NCBI GenBank assembly: GCA_017470485.1
Contig: JAFUYQ010000015.1
Span: 36,102-100,101, forward strand
Source: Synergistaceae bacterium
GTDB taxonomy: Bacteria > Synergistota > Synergistia > Synergistales > Aminobacteriaceae
DNA length: 64,000 nucleotides
Direction of reading: 5' to 3'
This document shows, piece by piece, positions 26,705 to 38,143 of this stretch. Each line of letters starts with the position of its first letter. Position 1 is the stretch's first letter. Under the pieces are notes generated by a model. It made no database searches, had not been told where the DNA came from, and saw nothing but the letters and a program-made list of their open reading frames with translations. The position numbers were made by a program, and so were the translations under genes.

Positions 26705-28281
26705 TGATTGACAGACTTGTTATCAACAACATAGGCGGTATCCGCAACGCTGAACTTGAATTTACCTCCGGCCTTAACGTCATCACCGGCGAGAGCGGCG
26801 CAGGTAAATCAAGCGTTGTCCGTTCGCTGGAACTATTGACGGGGAGCAGGGGAGGAGTCAAATTCATCAGGGCAGGAGAGACTCGCGGTAACGTTGAGGC
26901 TGATTTCACGGACTGCACGATCTCGCGCGAGGTTCTTAACACTGGGCGTTCACGGGCAAAAATTGACGGCGAGGCCGCAGGATTGAACGAATGCGCCGAA
27001 AGGGTTAATTCACTTGTGAGGATACAGAGTCAGTTTGCACAGATGGAACTTCTTGAACCAGAAAGGCAGTTAGCGATGATTGACTCGTGCCTGCCGTTAG
27101 GAATAAGGACAGAGGTATTTGATTCTTTCCGTGAAATTTTTGCGAAAGCCAGTGCGAGTTCAAGAGAGCTTCGGGAAATTAAGAAGCGGCGTTCGGAAAT
27201 AGAGCGTAAATATTCAAATGCCCGTGAAATTTTTGACCTCGTTAAAACCGCAAAGCCTGAGTCAGGATTAGAGATAAGACTTGAGAATGAACTCTCCGAC
27301 ATCACGCACCGAATCGCTACCCGTGAACGTGCGCGTGAAAGCCTTGACCTCCTTACGGGCGGATTATCCGAGAACGGTTTAATCGGGAACACTGAGGCAT
27401 GTTTCGAGTCGCTTTATGATTTCATGAGTGATGATGATTCTGAAGAAGTCAGACGTTCAATGGAGACTTTGTATGACACAGTGAAGAAGCTGGCCGGTAA
27501 TTTCGGGAATGAGGCTGACGACTCGGCATTGCGCGAGGAAATTGAAACGAGGCTTGGAGCGTTGAGAAGGTTAAAACGTCTCTGCAACATTCCAGATGAG
27601 GGCGAACTCCTGAAATACTGCGGTGAAATTTACACAAATCTTGAGTGGCTCGAAAAAAGTTATCATGAACTTGAGGAATTATCAGCGCGGTCGCTTGAGG
27701 AGAAAAAAAAGGCTAATGCCCTCGCAATGGAGATAAGACGCGCACGCCATGAGGCTTCGGAAATTCTTTCGGCGAGAGTCAACAATGTACTTTCCGAACT
27801 GGCCATGTCAGGAATAACCTTCAGCATAAATTTAACGGGCTTGCAGAAGCTCAGAAGGGACGGTGCCGACGATGTTGAGTTCATACTTACTGACGGTACG
27901 CGCTCAGGGAGAGTCGAGAAGATAGCTTCGGGCGGTGAACTGAGCAGGTTATTGCTTGCCTTGCAGCTTTCATTACCTGACGAGTGGCTTCCGCCGACGA
28001 TAATATTTGATGAGGTCGAGGCCGGATTAGGCGGAAAAGCTGCTGTGCTTTCTGGATTGCAGCTGAAGAAATTATCGAAGAAGTGTCAGGTTATTCTTGT
28101 TACTCATGAGGCAAGTATAGCGGCACTTGGGGACTCTCACATATTGATACAGCGTTCGGAGGGCGAGAGCGTTATGAGGAGCATTGAGGGCGAAGAGAGA
28201 GTGAGGGAAATTGCGAGAATGCTGTCAGGTTCGCCGGACATGTCGGAAGCTCAGGAACACGCAAGAATTTTATTGTCCTAA
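26704..28281 (+). CDS. recN: DNA repair protein RecN
   Basis: An SMC-like ATPase in double-strand break repair. Walker A GESGAGKSSV near residue 30, central coiled-coil arms (about 150-350), ABC signature SGGELSRLLLALQ and Walker B IIFDEVEAGLGGKAA. At 525 residues it is slightly shorter than E. coli RecN, with short arms. The start is GTG 26704 overlapping the nadK stop. Confidence 0.94.
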   Translation: MIDRLVINNIGGIRNAELEFTSGLNVITGESGAGKSSVVRSLELLTGSRGGVKFIRAGETRGNVEADFTDCTISREVLNTGRSRAKIDGEAAGLNECAERVNSLVRIQSQFAQMELLEPERQLAMIDSCLPLGIRTEVFDSFREIFAKASASSRELREIKKRRSEIERKYSNAREIFDLVKTAKPESGLEIRLENELSDITHRIATRERARESLDLLTGGLSENGLIGNTEACFESLYDFMSDDDSEEVRRSMETLYDTVKKLAGNFGNEADDSALREEIETRLGALRRLKRLCNIPDEGELLKYCGEIYTNLEWLEKSYHELEELSARSLEEKKKANALAMEIRRARHEASEILSARVNNVLSELAMSGITFSINLTGLQKLRRDGADDVEFILTDGTRSGRVEKIASGGELSRLLLALQLSLPDEWLPPTIIFDEVEAGLGGKAAVLSGLQLKKLSKKCQVILVTHEASIAALGDSHILIQRSEGESVMRSIEGEERVREIARMLSGSPDMSEAQEHARILLS

Positions 28282-28294
28282 AGGAGAATTAACA

Positions 28295-30202
28295 TTGAGA
28301 AGATTAATCATTGCGGTAATGATTTCGTTGTGCTTTCTCGCGTCAGCAGAAGCAAATTTGACTCCCGTTCAATCAATTCCAAAATACCAATGGCAGAAAA
28401 ATATTTCATTCCCTGACTGGCTCGGTTATACAGATGACACACTCGCTTTGAACAGCATGGCGAGTTTTAATTTCTGGCACGGTCAGGGAACTATATACCT
28501 GAAAATCTCTAAGGGCGTTAAAAGTTTCCGTCTCTTTGTGAACGGCAAAAGCCTTGACACATCATCAGTATCAGGAGGAGGATTATATAAGGCTGACATC
28601 TCAGGCTCGGCGTTGAACGGAACGAATACGATTCAGGTATCCAATATTGAGCCTTACGGATTGAAAAACGCGGTTGAAGTTTTCATTCCTTACCCTGTAG
28701 TTCTTGAGGGCCGCCCCGAAGACGAGGGCATTAATCCCGAAACACTCGCGCTGATTTCGGACATAATATCATCGGACATTGCGCACGGTTTCACGAGCGC
28801 ACAGCTTGCAGTGATACGCAACGGAAGAATGATTTACTCAAACGCTTGGGGGAAAACTGACAGCACAAATCCCGAAAGCCCTGAAGTTACCCGTGAAACT
28901 CTCTATGATTTGGCATCGGTGAGCAAAGTTTTATCGGTCAATTACGCGGTTCAGAAGCTCATGACTGAAGGACTGATTGATGTTGACATGAGGGTATCCG
29001 ACATATTAGGGAGCGGATTCCTTAACGATACAATCAGCCTAAAGTATAAGAATACGAAAATGCCAAGCCCCAAGACAATGCACAGCTGGAAATCATCAAT
29101 AACAATTCGCGATTTGATGTGCCACCGTGCAGGATACCCTTCGGAGATTCATTACTACGATAAGCATTACGACCCTTCCGAGTTCAGGCATAATGACAAG
29201 GCGGTTAATCCTTTGTATTCAGGGATAGAGGGGAATGCTGAAACCCGTGCCAAGACTCTTCAGGCAATTTTACGAACGCCTCTGATGTACGAGCCCCGAA
29301 CAAAAATAATTTACTCGGACATTGATTACATGCTTATGTGTTTTATTGTTGAGAAGGTTACTGGGAAAACGCTGGACGTTTACCTTCAGGAGAATTTCTG
29401 GAGGCCAATGGGGTTGAGCCATATAACATACAATCCATTGAAGAACGGATTTTCGGCTGCTGACTGTGCCGCTACAGAGATTGAAGGGAACATGACGACG
29501 CGCGGATATTCTGTGAACATCAAGGGGCTTAGGGATTATGTTATTCAAGGCGAGGTGCATGATGAAAAGGCTTACCATTCGATGAACGGAGTTTCGGGAC
29601 ATGCCGGAATTTTTGCGAACGCTGAGGACACAGCAAAATTAGTTTCTGCAATGCTGACGGGCGGTTACGGAGGGAATAAATTTTTCTCGCGCAATGTGAT
29701 TGATATTTTCACGTCATCGCAGGACAAGAATAAAGGCCAATGGGGAATAGGCTGGTGGCGTGAGGGCGATAACGGGCGTGTATGGTATTTCGGCAGTCAG
29801 TCATCATCAGGAACGTTCGGTCATCAGGGATTTACTGGTACGCTTGTGATGTCAGACCCTTCGAGGAATTTAGTGATAGCGTATTTCACGAACAAGCTGA
29901 ACTCTAAAGCAGTAAAGCCTTTGAGCAGGAAGAAGACATTTTCAGGGAACTGGTACACATCATCGACATTGGGATTTGTATCGCAGATTTTGAGCATAGG
30001 AATGGACAGCAGGGAAGATATTTCGGAACAGCTAGGCGCATTGACTGCGGACATGGCCTATGAGAGTCTCAAGCTGATTCCGAAAGGCGCGGAAAGGACT
30101 CACCCTTCAGTAAGGAACGCTGAGAGCAAGATTGATTTGCTGATGAAACGTGATGAATACGCTGATGAGGCTGTGAGGTTAAAAGGAATGCTGCCGAGAT
30201 GA
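28295..30202 (+). CDS. Secreted serine hydrolase, beta-lactamase/penicillin-binding family
   Basis: About 635 residues. TTG 28295 follows AAGGAGAA and opens a signal peptide (RRLIIAVMISLCFLASAEA); the frame stays open upstream inside recN but without a ribosome site. An N-terminal beta-sandwich-like domain (about 50-130) precedes the hydrolase domain with SxxK in LASVSKVL and a YSD in place of YxN (IIYSDIDYML). The third motif is probably GHAGIF. The family includes esterases and peptidases acting on D-amino acid bonds. True lactamase activity is unlikely to be its main job. Confidence 0.88.
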   Translation: MRRLIIAVMISLCFLASAEANLTPVQSIPKYQWQKNISFPDWLGYTDDTLALNSMASFNFWHGQGTIYLKISKGVKSFRLFVNGKSLDTSSVSGGGLYKADISGSALNGTNTIQVSNIEPYGLKNAVEVFIPYPVVLEGRPEDEGINPETLALISDIISSDIAHGFTSAQLAVIRNGRMIYSNAWGKTDSTNPESPEVTRETLYDLASVSKVLSVNYAVQKLMTEGLIDVDMRVSDILGSGFLNDTISLKYKNTKMPSPKTMHSWKSSITIRDLMCHRAGYPSEIHYYDKHYDPSEFRHNDKAVNPLYSGIEGNAETRAKTLQAILRTPLMYEPRTKIIYSDIDYMLMCFIVEKVTGKTLDVYLQENFWRPMGLSHITYNPLKNGFSAADCAATEIEGNMTTRGYSVNIKGLRDYVIQGEVHDEKAYHSMNGVSGHAGIFANAEDTAKLVSAMLTGGYGGNKFFSRNVIDIFTSSQDKNKGQWGIGWWREGDNGRVWYFGSQSSSGTFGHQGFTGTLVMSDPSRNLVIAYFTNKLNSKAVKPLSRKKTFSGNWYTSSTLGFVSQILSIGMDSREDISEQLGALTADMAYESLKLIPKGAERTHPSVRNAESKIDLLMKRDEYADEAVRLKGMLPR

Positions 30203-30240
30203 GACTGAAATTTATCATTTAACGGGGTGAAATAACAACT

Positions 30241-30864
30241 ATGGCAAGAGAAATTCAGCCGCAGGATACAACAAGAGCAGCGGCATATAAACTTTGGCTG
30301 AAAGCTCCCAATCCTATGGTAACGTTCTTCAAGACATTGGACGTAACGAACTTGATTAGGCTCAGCCGAAGAAAGAACATGAAGTTCAATATGCTCATGG
30401 ATTACTGTATCGGAAAATCTGCTTCAGGCGTGAAAGAGTTTTACATTCTTCCGGTCGGCGATAAACTGATTCAGTACGACACTATAGCGGTTAATACGAT
30501 TGTCAGGAACAGGAACGGTGAAGTAAATTCCTGTGATATTCTGTATTCCGAAGACTTAGAGTTATACAATGAGCGTTATCTGAAAAATACTTCCCACGTT
30601 GCTGAAAACTGCGAGGATATAGACTTGTCAAATGACAGCATGGTGATAGGAACGTCAGCAATTATAGATACAGAAATTGACGGTGCTGTCGGAATGAACA
30701 GCGGTATATTCAATAATCCCTTCATCATTTGGGGAAGATACAAAAAGCGGTGGTTCAGGTATTATCTTACGGTTTCGTTTCAGTTTCATCATACTCAGAT
30801 GGACGGTGCTCATGCAGGAAAATTTCTGGCCAATTTGCAGAAAGAGATTAACAGTTTGAGGTAA
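30241..30864 (+). CDS. CatA-like (chloramphenicol acetyltransferase fold) acyltransferase
   Basis: 207 residues with the CAT active-site motif HHTQMDGAHAGKFL near the C-terminus, containing the catalytic His. The N-terminal LWLKAPNPMVTFFKTLDVT is less like classical resistance enzymes. Many such chromosomal CAT-like proteins have unknown acceptors, so antibiotic resistance should not be assumed. A GGGGTGAAATAAC leader carries the ribosome site. It is followed eight bases later by a GNAT gene. Confidence 0.87.
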   Translation: MAREIQPQDTTRAAAYKLWLKAPNPMVTFFKTLDVTNLIRLSRRKNMKFNMLMDYCIGKSASGVKEFYILPVGDKLIQYDTIAVNTIVRNRNGEVNSCDILYSEDLELYNERYLKNTSHVAENCEDIDLSNDSMVIGTSAIIDTEIDGAVGMNSGIFNNPFIIWGRYKKRWFRYYLTVSFQFHHTQMDGAHAGKFLANLQKEINSLR

Positions 30865-30871
30865 TGTCAGA

Positions 30872-31327
30872 ATGATAACAACGGAACGCCTTAGAATATA
30901 TCCGGCCTCTCTGGAACAGATGGAAAAATTTATTGCTTCCGAGACAAATGGTGATATAAAGAAAGCATACGAAGAAATGTTAGGGAAATGCCTTCAAACG
31001 CCTGAGCAATGGGAATGGTATGCGATGTGGATTATCGAACTGCATGACGGAACGAATGCAGGCAGTCTGTGTTTCAAGGGGATTGACTCGGAAGGTGTTA
31101 CGGAAATCGGATATGGTATTCTTGAACAATATCAGAATCAAGGCTATGCAACAGAGGCAGTAAAAGCAGTTTCGTCTTGGGCGTTCAAAAATTCAAAGGT
31201 AACTGCTGTTAAAGCTGAGACTGATACTCAAAACAAAGCATCGCAAAGAGTTCTTGAGAAGTGCGGATTTATTGCTGATGGTAAAATTGGCAAAGAAGGT
31301 TATAGTTTTACTTTAATTCTTCCTTGA
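30872..31327 (+). CDS. GNAT family N-acetyltransferase (RimJ/RimL type)
   Basis: 151 residues. The acetyl-CoA loop is YQNQGYATEAVKAVSSWAF, and NKASQRVLEKCGF is the conserved end typical of RimJ/RimL-like GNATs. The ribosome site GAGGTAA overlaps the end of the preceding gene. The substrate is unknown. Confidence 0.9.
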   Translation: MITTERLRIYPASLEQMEKFIASETNGDIKKAYEEMLGKCLQTPEQWEWYAMWIIELHDGTNAGSLCFKGIDSEGVTEIGYGILEQYQNQGYATEAVKAVSSWAFKNSKVTAVKAETDTQNKASQRVLEKCGFIADGKIGKEGYSFTLILP

Positions 31328-31366
31328 TTTTATTGAAAATTTGAGAAAGCGGTGATTATTAACAAA

Positions 31367-32062
31367 ATGGGAAAAAATGATTCATGGAAGCATGATTCTG
31401 ATTACATTTCCTATATTGACAGCGGAGAATCAGCAGCGGTGTTTATTGTCCGTGATTTAGCGAACGCTGTTGACACCAGAGGCAAATGGATTGATATAGT
31501 CTCAATGAGCATTTACTATCTGAAAGATAATACAAGAGCTTTTAACTGGATTGTAGCCGAGCTGTTTCCGAGAAAAATTCAGCCTGAATATGACAAAAAT
31601 GATGTTGAACACAATAGATACCTCACGTGGCGTGCGGCTCATGAAGATATTTCATGTCAAAGAGCTGAAGGCTACATCGGGCCGAAATTTCTCGTTCTTT
31701 GCAGTATCCGTAACATGAATAAAGGGAAATTTACAGTACATACAAGGGTTAGAACGCTGAAAAAGTATTGGGAACCTCAGAGTGCCTATAGAGAAGTTAA
31801 AGAAATAATAAGACAACCATTTCCGCCGGAATGGATATACATAATCAGAGCAGTAAAGGAAATAAACAGTGAGCAGGTAGAATACATTAGGAATAATGAA
31901 AATACACTTATTGAAAAGATACGCAAAAATAAAGGAGCATCACTTGAAATATTCGATTTTCCATTAGAAAAATCACGCAAAGGAGCAAAAAATAATGACC
32001 GTATTGCCACGTCTAAGCAGACTAGAAGAAATCACAGATCTTCGAACGGTTTGGCAAAATGA
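31367..32062 (+). CDS. Hypothetical protein upstream of DUF4268 gene
   Basis: About 231 residues, unrecognised. Aromatic and charged, with no membrane segment; the C-terminal 40 residues are very basic. An in-frame GTG at 31352 is possible, but GGTGAT suits ATG 31367. Its last 68 bases overlap the start of the next gene in another frame, an unusually long overlap. The downstream start has its own AAGGAG site, so both may be real, or the 3' end of this gene may have been extended by loss of an earlier stop. Confidence 0.6.
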   Translation: MGKNDSWKHDSDYISYIDSGESAAVFIVRDLANAVDTRGKWIDIVSMSIYYLKDNTRAFNWIVAELFPRKIQPEYDKNDVEHNRYLTWRAAHEDISCQRAEGYIGPKFLVLCSIRNMNKGKFTVHTRVRTLKKYWEPQSAYREVKEIIRQPFPPEWIYIIRAVKEINSEQVEYIRNNENTLIEKIRKNKGASLEIFDFPLEKSRKGAKNNDRIATSKQTRRNHRSSNGLAK

Positions 32063-32957
32063 CGCAAAGGATTTCACGGAATGGCTCGCGAAGGAAGACA
32101 ATATTAATCTTCTTTCAGAAGCGTCAGGACTCGAATTTTCAGCGGAAGAAACTCATTCCCCTGTCGGAAAACTAAGCGTTGACATTCTCGCGTCAGAATC
32201 AGGCACTAACCGCCGTATAATCATCATCAATAATTTCTCGGCCACTGACGACTCAGGATTAGGACGGCTCATAACACTTGCCGCAGGGAAAAACGCCGAT
32301 GTCATCATCTGGATTGTCCGTCATGCAAACGATGAGCAGAAAGCCGCCGTTGAATGGCTCAATTCGCGGACACGGAACAATACCGGCATATTCCTCTGCG
32401 AGATTAAACTCTTCAGGATAGGAGCTTCAGAACCTGCCGTTAAGTTCGAGGTCATCACGCGCCCGAACAACTGGGCGAAGGAAGTCCGTAAAATTTCAGA
32501 GGACGCAACTAACATCGAGAAACTCAGATTCGATTACTGGAACGCTTTTCAGGATTATGCTTTTGACGGCGGAAGCAATCCCAAATTCGCCTCAAGCTAT
32601 AAACGCTGGCAGACCTCCTCAAATTACGGCGTTGTCTTCGGAACAGGCCGCTCAGGCTGCAGCATAATCATCGCCAAGACCAGAGATGACCTCGAAGCCG
32701 GACTGAACATTTCGGACGACAGGGAACTATTCAGCTATTTGCTTTCGTGCAAAGACGACATCGAGTCGGAATGCGGAATAAATTTCGACTGGCTCGAACT
32801 CTCCGACAAAAAAGGCAACAGAATAAGAACTAAAAAATCTCCTGCCTCTCTCAGCGAAAAATCATCATGGCCGGAACAATTTGACTGGATAATGTCATCA
32901 GTCCTGACAATACGGGACATCTTCGGAAAATACATAAAGGAATATGACAATGAATAA
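31995..32957 (+). CDS. DUF4268-type protein with altered nuclease centre
   Basis: 320 residues, start ATG 31995 behind AAGGAG. The N-terminal half resembles the PD-(D/E)XK-like region of DUF4268 proteins: VGKLSVDILASE carries the Asp, but the usual IENQ-type strand reads IIIINNF, so the catalytic Glu seems lost. The EQKAAVEWLN and IGASEPAVKFEVITRPNNW segments also match the family. The C-terminal half is the DUF4268 domain (RFDYWNAFQDYAF onward). It is probably inactive as a nuclease or uses other residues. Confidence 0.78.
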   Translation: MTVLPRLSRLEEITDLRTVWQNDAKDFTEWLAKEDNINLLSEASGLEFSAEETHSPVGKLSVDILASESGTNRRIIIINNFSATDDSGLGRLITLAAGKNADVIIWIVRHANDEQKAAVEWLNSRTRNNTGIFLCEIKLFRIGASEPAVKFEVITRPNNWAKEVRKISEDATNIEKLRFDYWNAFQDYAFDGGSNPKFASSYKRWQTSSNYGVVFGTGRSGCSIIIAKTRDDLEAGLNISDDRELFSYLLSCKDDIESECGINFDWLELSDKKGNRIRTKKSPASLSEKSSWPEQFDWIMSSVLTIRDIFGKYIKEYDNE

Positions 32958-34038
32958 CAGAGTCGAAAAATTAAGAGCGTTAATGAATGATAAAGGTCTT
33001 GAGGCATTCTTGCTGATTGTTGACGAGAGGGCTAACTCCGAAAGTTGTCATTATATTTCGGGCTTCAGAGGGAGTTCGGCAGGTCTAATCATAACGATGA
33101 ACGATTCTGTTCTCATAACTGACGGACGCTACACAACTCAGGCTAAAATGCAGTCGCCGTTCAAAATCATAATACAGTCTGAACTCTCAATCCCTGAATA
33201 CCTCGCTAAGGCTGTTAAAGACGCAGGGTATTCGAGAGTGGGATTTGAGGCTGGGAAAATTTCACAGGCAACTTTCACGAAACACTTTGCGCCAGTTAAA
33301 TGCGAATGGATTGACGCTTCATCAATGATTCCAGAATTGAGAAGGACGAAAGACGCTGAGGAAGTCAGATTAATCCGTGAGGCCGCGAGAATTGGCCGTG
33401 AGGCTCTCGGAAACGTTCTGAAACTCGCTCGCGCAGGAATGACGGAAGTAGAGTTCGACATAATGCTTACCGGCGAGATAAAGCGTTTAGGAGCCGAAAA
33501 AGGCTGGGCGCATGATGATTTCATTGTTGCGTCAGGCGAACGTTCAGCGATGTGCCATGCTCCGGCAACGATGAAGAAGTTTGCCGAAGGCGAGACGGTT
33601 ACGGTTGATTACGGCGCGATGGTTGGGGGCTACATGAGCGACATAACGAGGAATTTTGTTATCGGCCATGCCGACAGTAAGGCGGTTGAGATTAACGCTG
33701 TTTTGCTGAAGGCTCATCATGAAGCTGTTAGGGCATTGCGCCCGGGAGTTAAGGGAGCTGATGTTGACGCTGTGGCAAGGAAGGTTATCGCTGATGCCGG
33801 GTACGGGGATAAATTTGTTCACGGGCTTGGGCATGGATTAGGGCTTGAGGTTCACGAGTCGCCGAGACTTTCGAGAACTTCAAAGGATATTCTGAAAGCC
33901 GGTGATGTTGTAACGATTGAGCCCGGAATATATATTGAGGGCTGGGGAGGACTCAGGATTGAGGACGACTATCTGATTACTGAGGACGGCTGCGAGTGTT
34001 TGACTGTGAACGACAATCAAAGCCTGATAGTGATATAA
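32950..34038 (+). CDS. pepP: Xaa-Pro aminopeptidase (M24)
   Basis: It removes N-terminal residues before proline. A creatinase-like N-terminal domain (about 1-125) precedes the pita-bread fold with metal ligands in VDYGAMVGGYMSDITRNF (two Asp), HGLGHGLGLEVHE (His), EPGIYIEGWGG (Glu) and RIEDDYLI (Glu). AAAGGAA is seven bases from ATG 32950 and only one base from ATG 32944, so 32950 is preferred. It overlaps the previous gene by eight bases and a terminator follows. Confidence 0.93.
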   Translation: MNNRVEKLRALMNDKGLEAFLLIVDERANSESCHYISGFRGSSAGLIITMNDSVLITDGRYTTQAKMQSPFKIIIQSELSIPEYLAKAVKDAGYSRVGFEAGKISQATFTKHFAPVKCEWIDASSMIPELRRTKDAEEVRLIREAARIGREALGNVLKLARAGMTEVEFDIMLTGEIKRLGAEKGWAHDDFIVASGERSAMCHAPATMKKFAEGETVTVDYGAMVGGYMSDITRNFVIGHADSKAVEINAVLLKAHHEAVRALRPGVKGADVDAVARKVIADAGYGDKFVHGLGHGLGLEVHESPRLSRTSKDILKAGDVVTIEPGIYIEGWGGLRIEDDYLITEDGCECLTVNDNQSLIVI

Positions 34039-34044
34039 ATCATC

Positions 34045-34073
34045 ACCCCTTCCAGAAACGGAGGGGGTATTTT
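34045..34073 (+). terminator. Terminator after pepP
   Basis: A nine-pair stem (ACCCCTTCC with GGAGGGGGT, one G-T), loop AGAAAC, followed by ATTTTCC. The T-run is short. It lies between convergent genes. Confidence 0.7.
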
Positions 34074-34077
34074 CCTC

Positions 34078-34557
34078 TCAGCAATCCACAAACTTTACAG
34101 GGTTTCCGCAGGACTCAATGAACTTCATCAAGTTATCATAGCTTATCCAAACCGTAGCAGTGTTGATATTAGGGTGAAATCCCAACCGCTCACGCCACTT
34201 AATGCTCGCGTCAATCACAACTTCAACATCATGTTCAGCGTTGTTTATCAGCCCGAACGGCGACACAGAACCTTTAGTCAGTCCCAAATGTTTCATAAGT
34301 CTTTCTGCTGAACCGAAACTCAAATGAGTAGCCCCTATCTGACCCTCAAGCATCTTCAAGTTAGTGTGCTTGTCTCCGTCATGTATCACTAAGAAATGCC
34401 GCTTGCCGTTGGCGTTCCTCAAAAACAAATTCACGGGTACTGTTCCTTTTTTATCCAGACCGGCAGCCTTTACCGCCTCTATCGTGAAAACTGCCTCATG
34501 TTCGTCAAGCTCATACTCAATTCCCAATGACTTCAGGTATTCAAAAACTTCTTTCAT
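34078..34557 (-). CDS. Prolyl-tRNA deacylase, YbaK/ProX family
   Basis: 159 residues. It hydrolyses mischarged prolyl-tRNA (usually Ala-tRNA-Pro). KRHFLVIHDG, the LSFGSAERLMKHLGLTKGSV block, SPFGLINNA and HPNINTATVWIS are the standard motifs of the freestanding PrdX/ProXp-ala group. A GGAGG site lies about ten bases before ATG. It diverges from lysS. Confidence 0.9.
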   Translation of the reverse strand: MKEVFEYLKSLGIEYELDEHEAVFTIEAVKAAGLDKKGTVPVNLFLRNANGKRHFLVIHDGDKHTNLKMLEGQIGATHLSFGSAERLMKHLGLTKGSVSPFGLINNAEHDVEVVIDASIKWRERLGFHPNINTATVWISYDNLMKFIESCGNPVKFVDC

Positions 34558-34620
34558 ATCCCGTTAAACCTCCGTAAAAATTTTCAGCGTGTAAAATATA
34601 CCAAATACTTTAATTTTCAC

Positions 34621-34635
34621 AAAGGAGACTCCTTT
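34621..34635 (+). promoter_or_regulatory. Self-complementary ribosome site of lysS
   Basis: AAAGGAGACTCCTTT immediately precedes the lysS ATG. The SD can pair with the bases next to the start codon (six pairs, three-base loop), which could modulate initiation. Confidence 0.4.

Positions 34636-38143
<3,508 letters not shown>

Noticed and set aside
30241..30864. Chloramphenicol resistance gene
   Set aside because: The catalytic His motif is present but the rest differs from resistance enzymes and the setting is chromosomal housekeeping.
34558..34635. Possible T-box or other riboswitch upstream of lysS
   Set aside because: Only 78 bases, without the T-box sequence or specifier stem.
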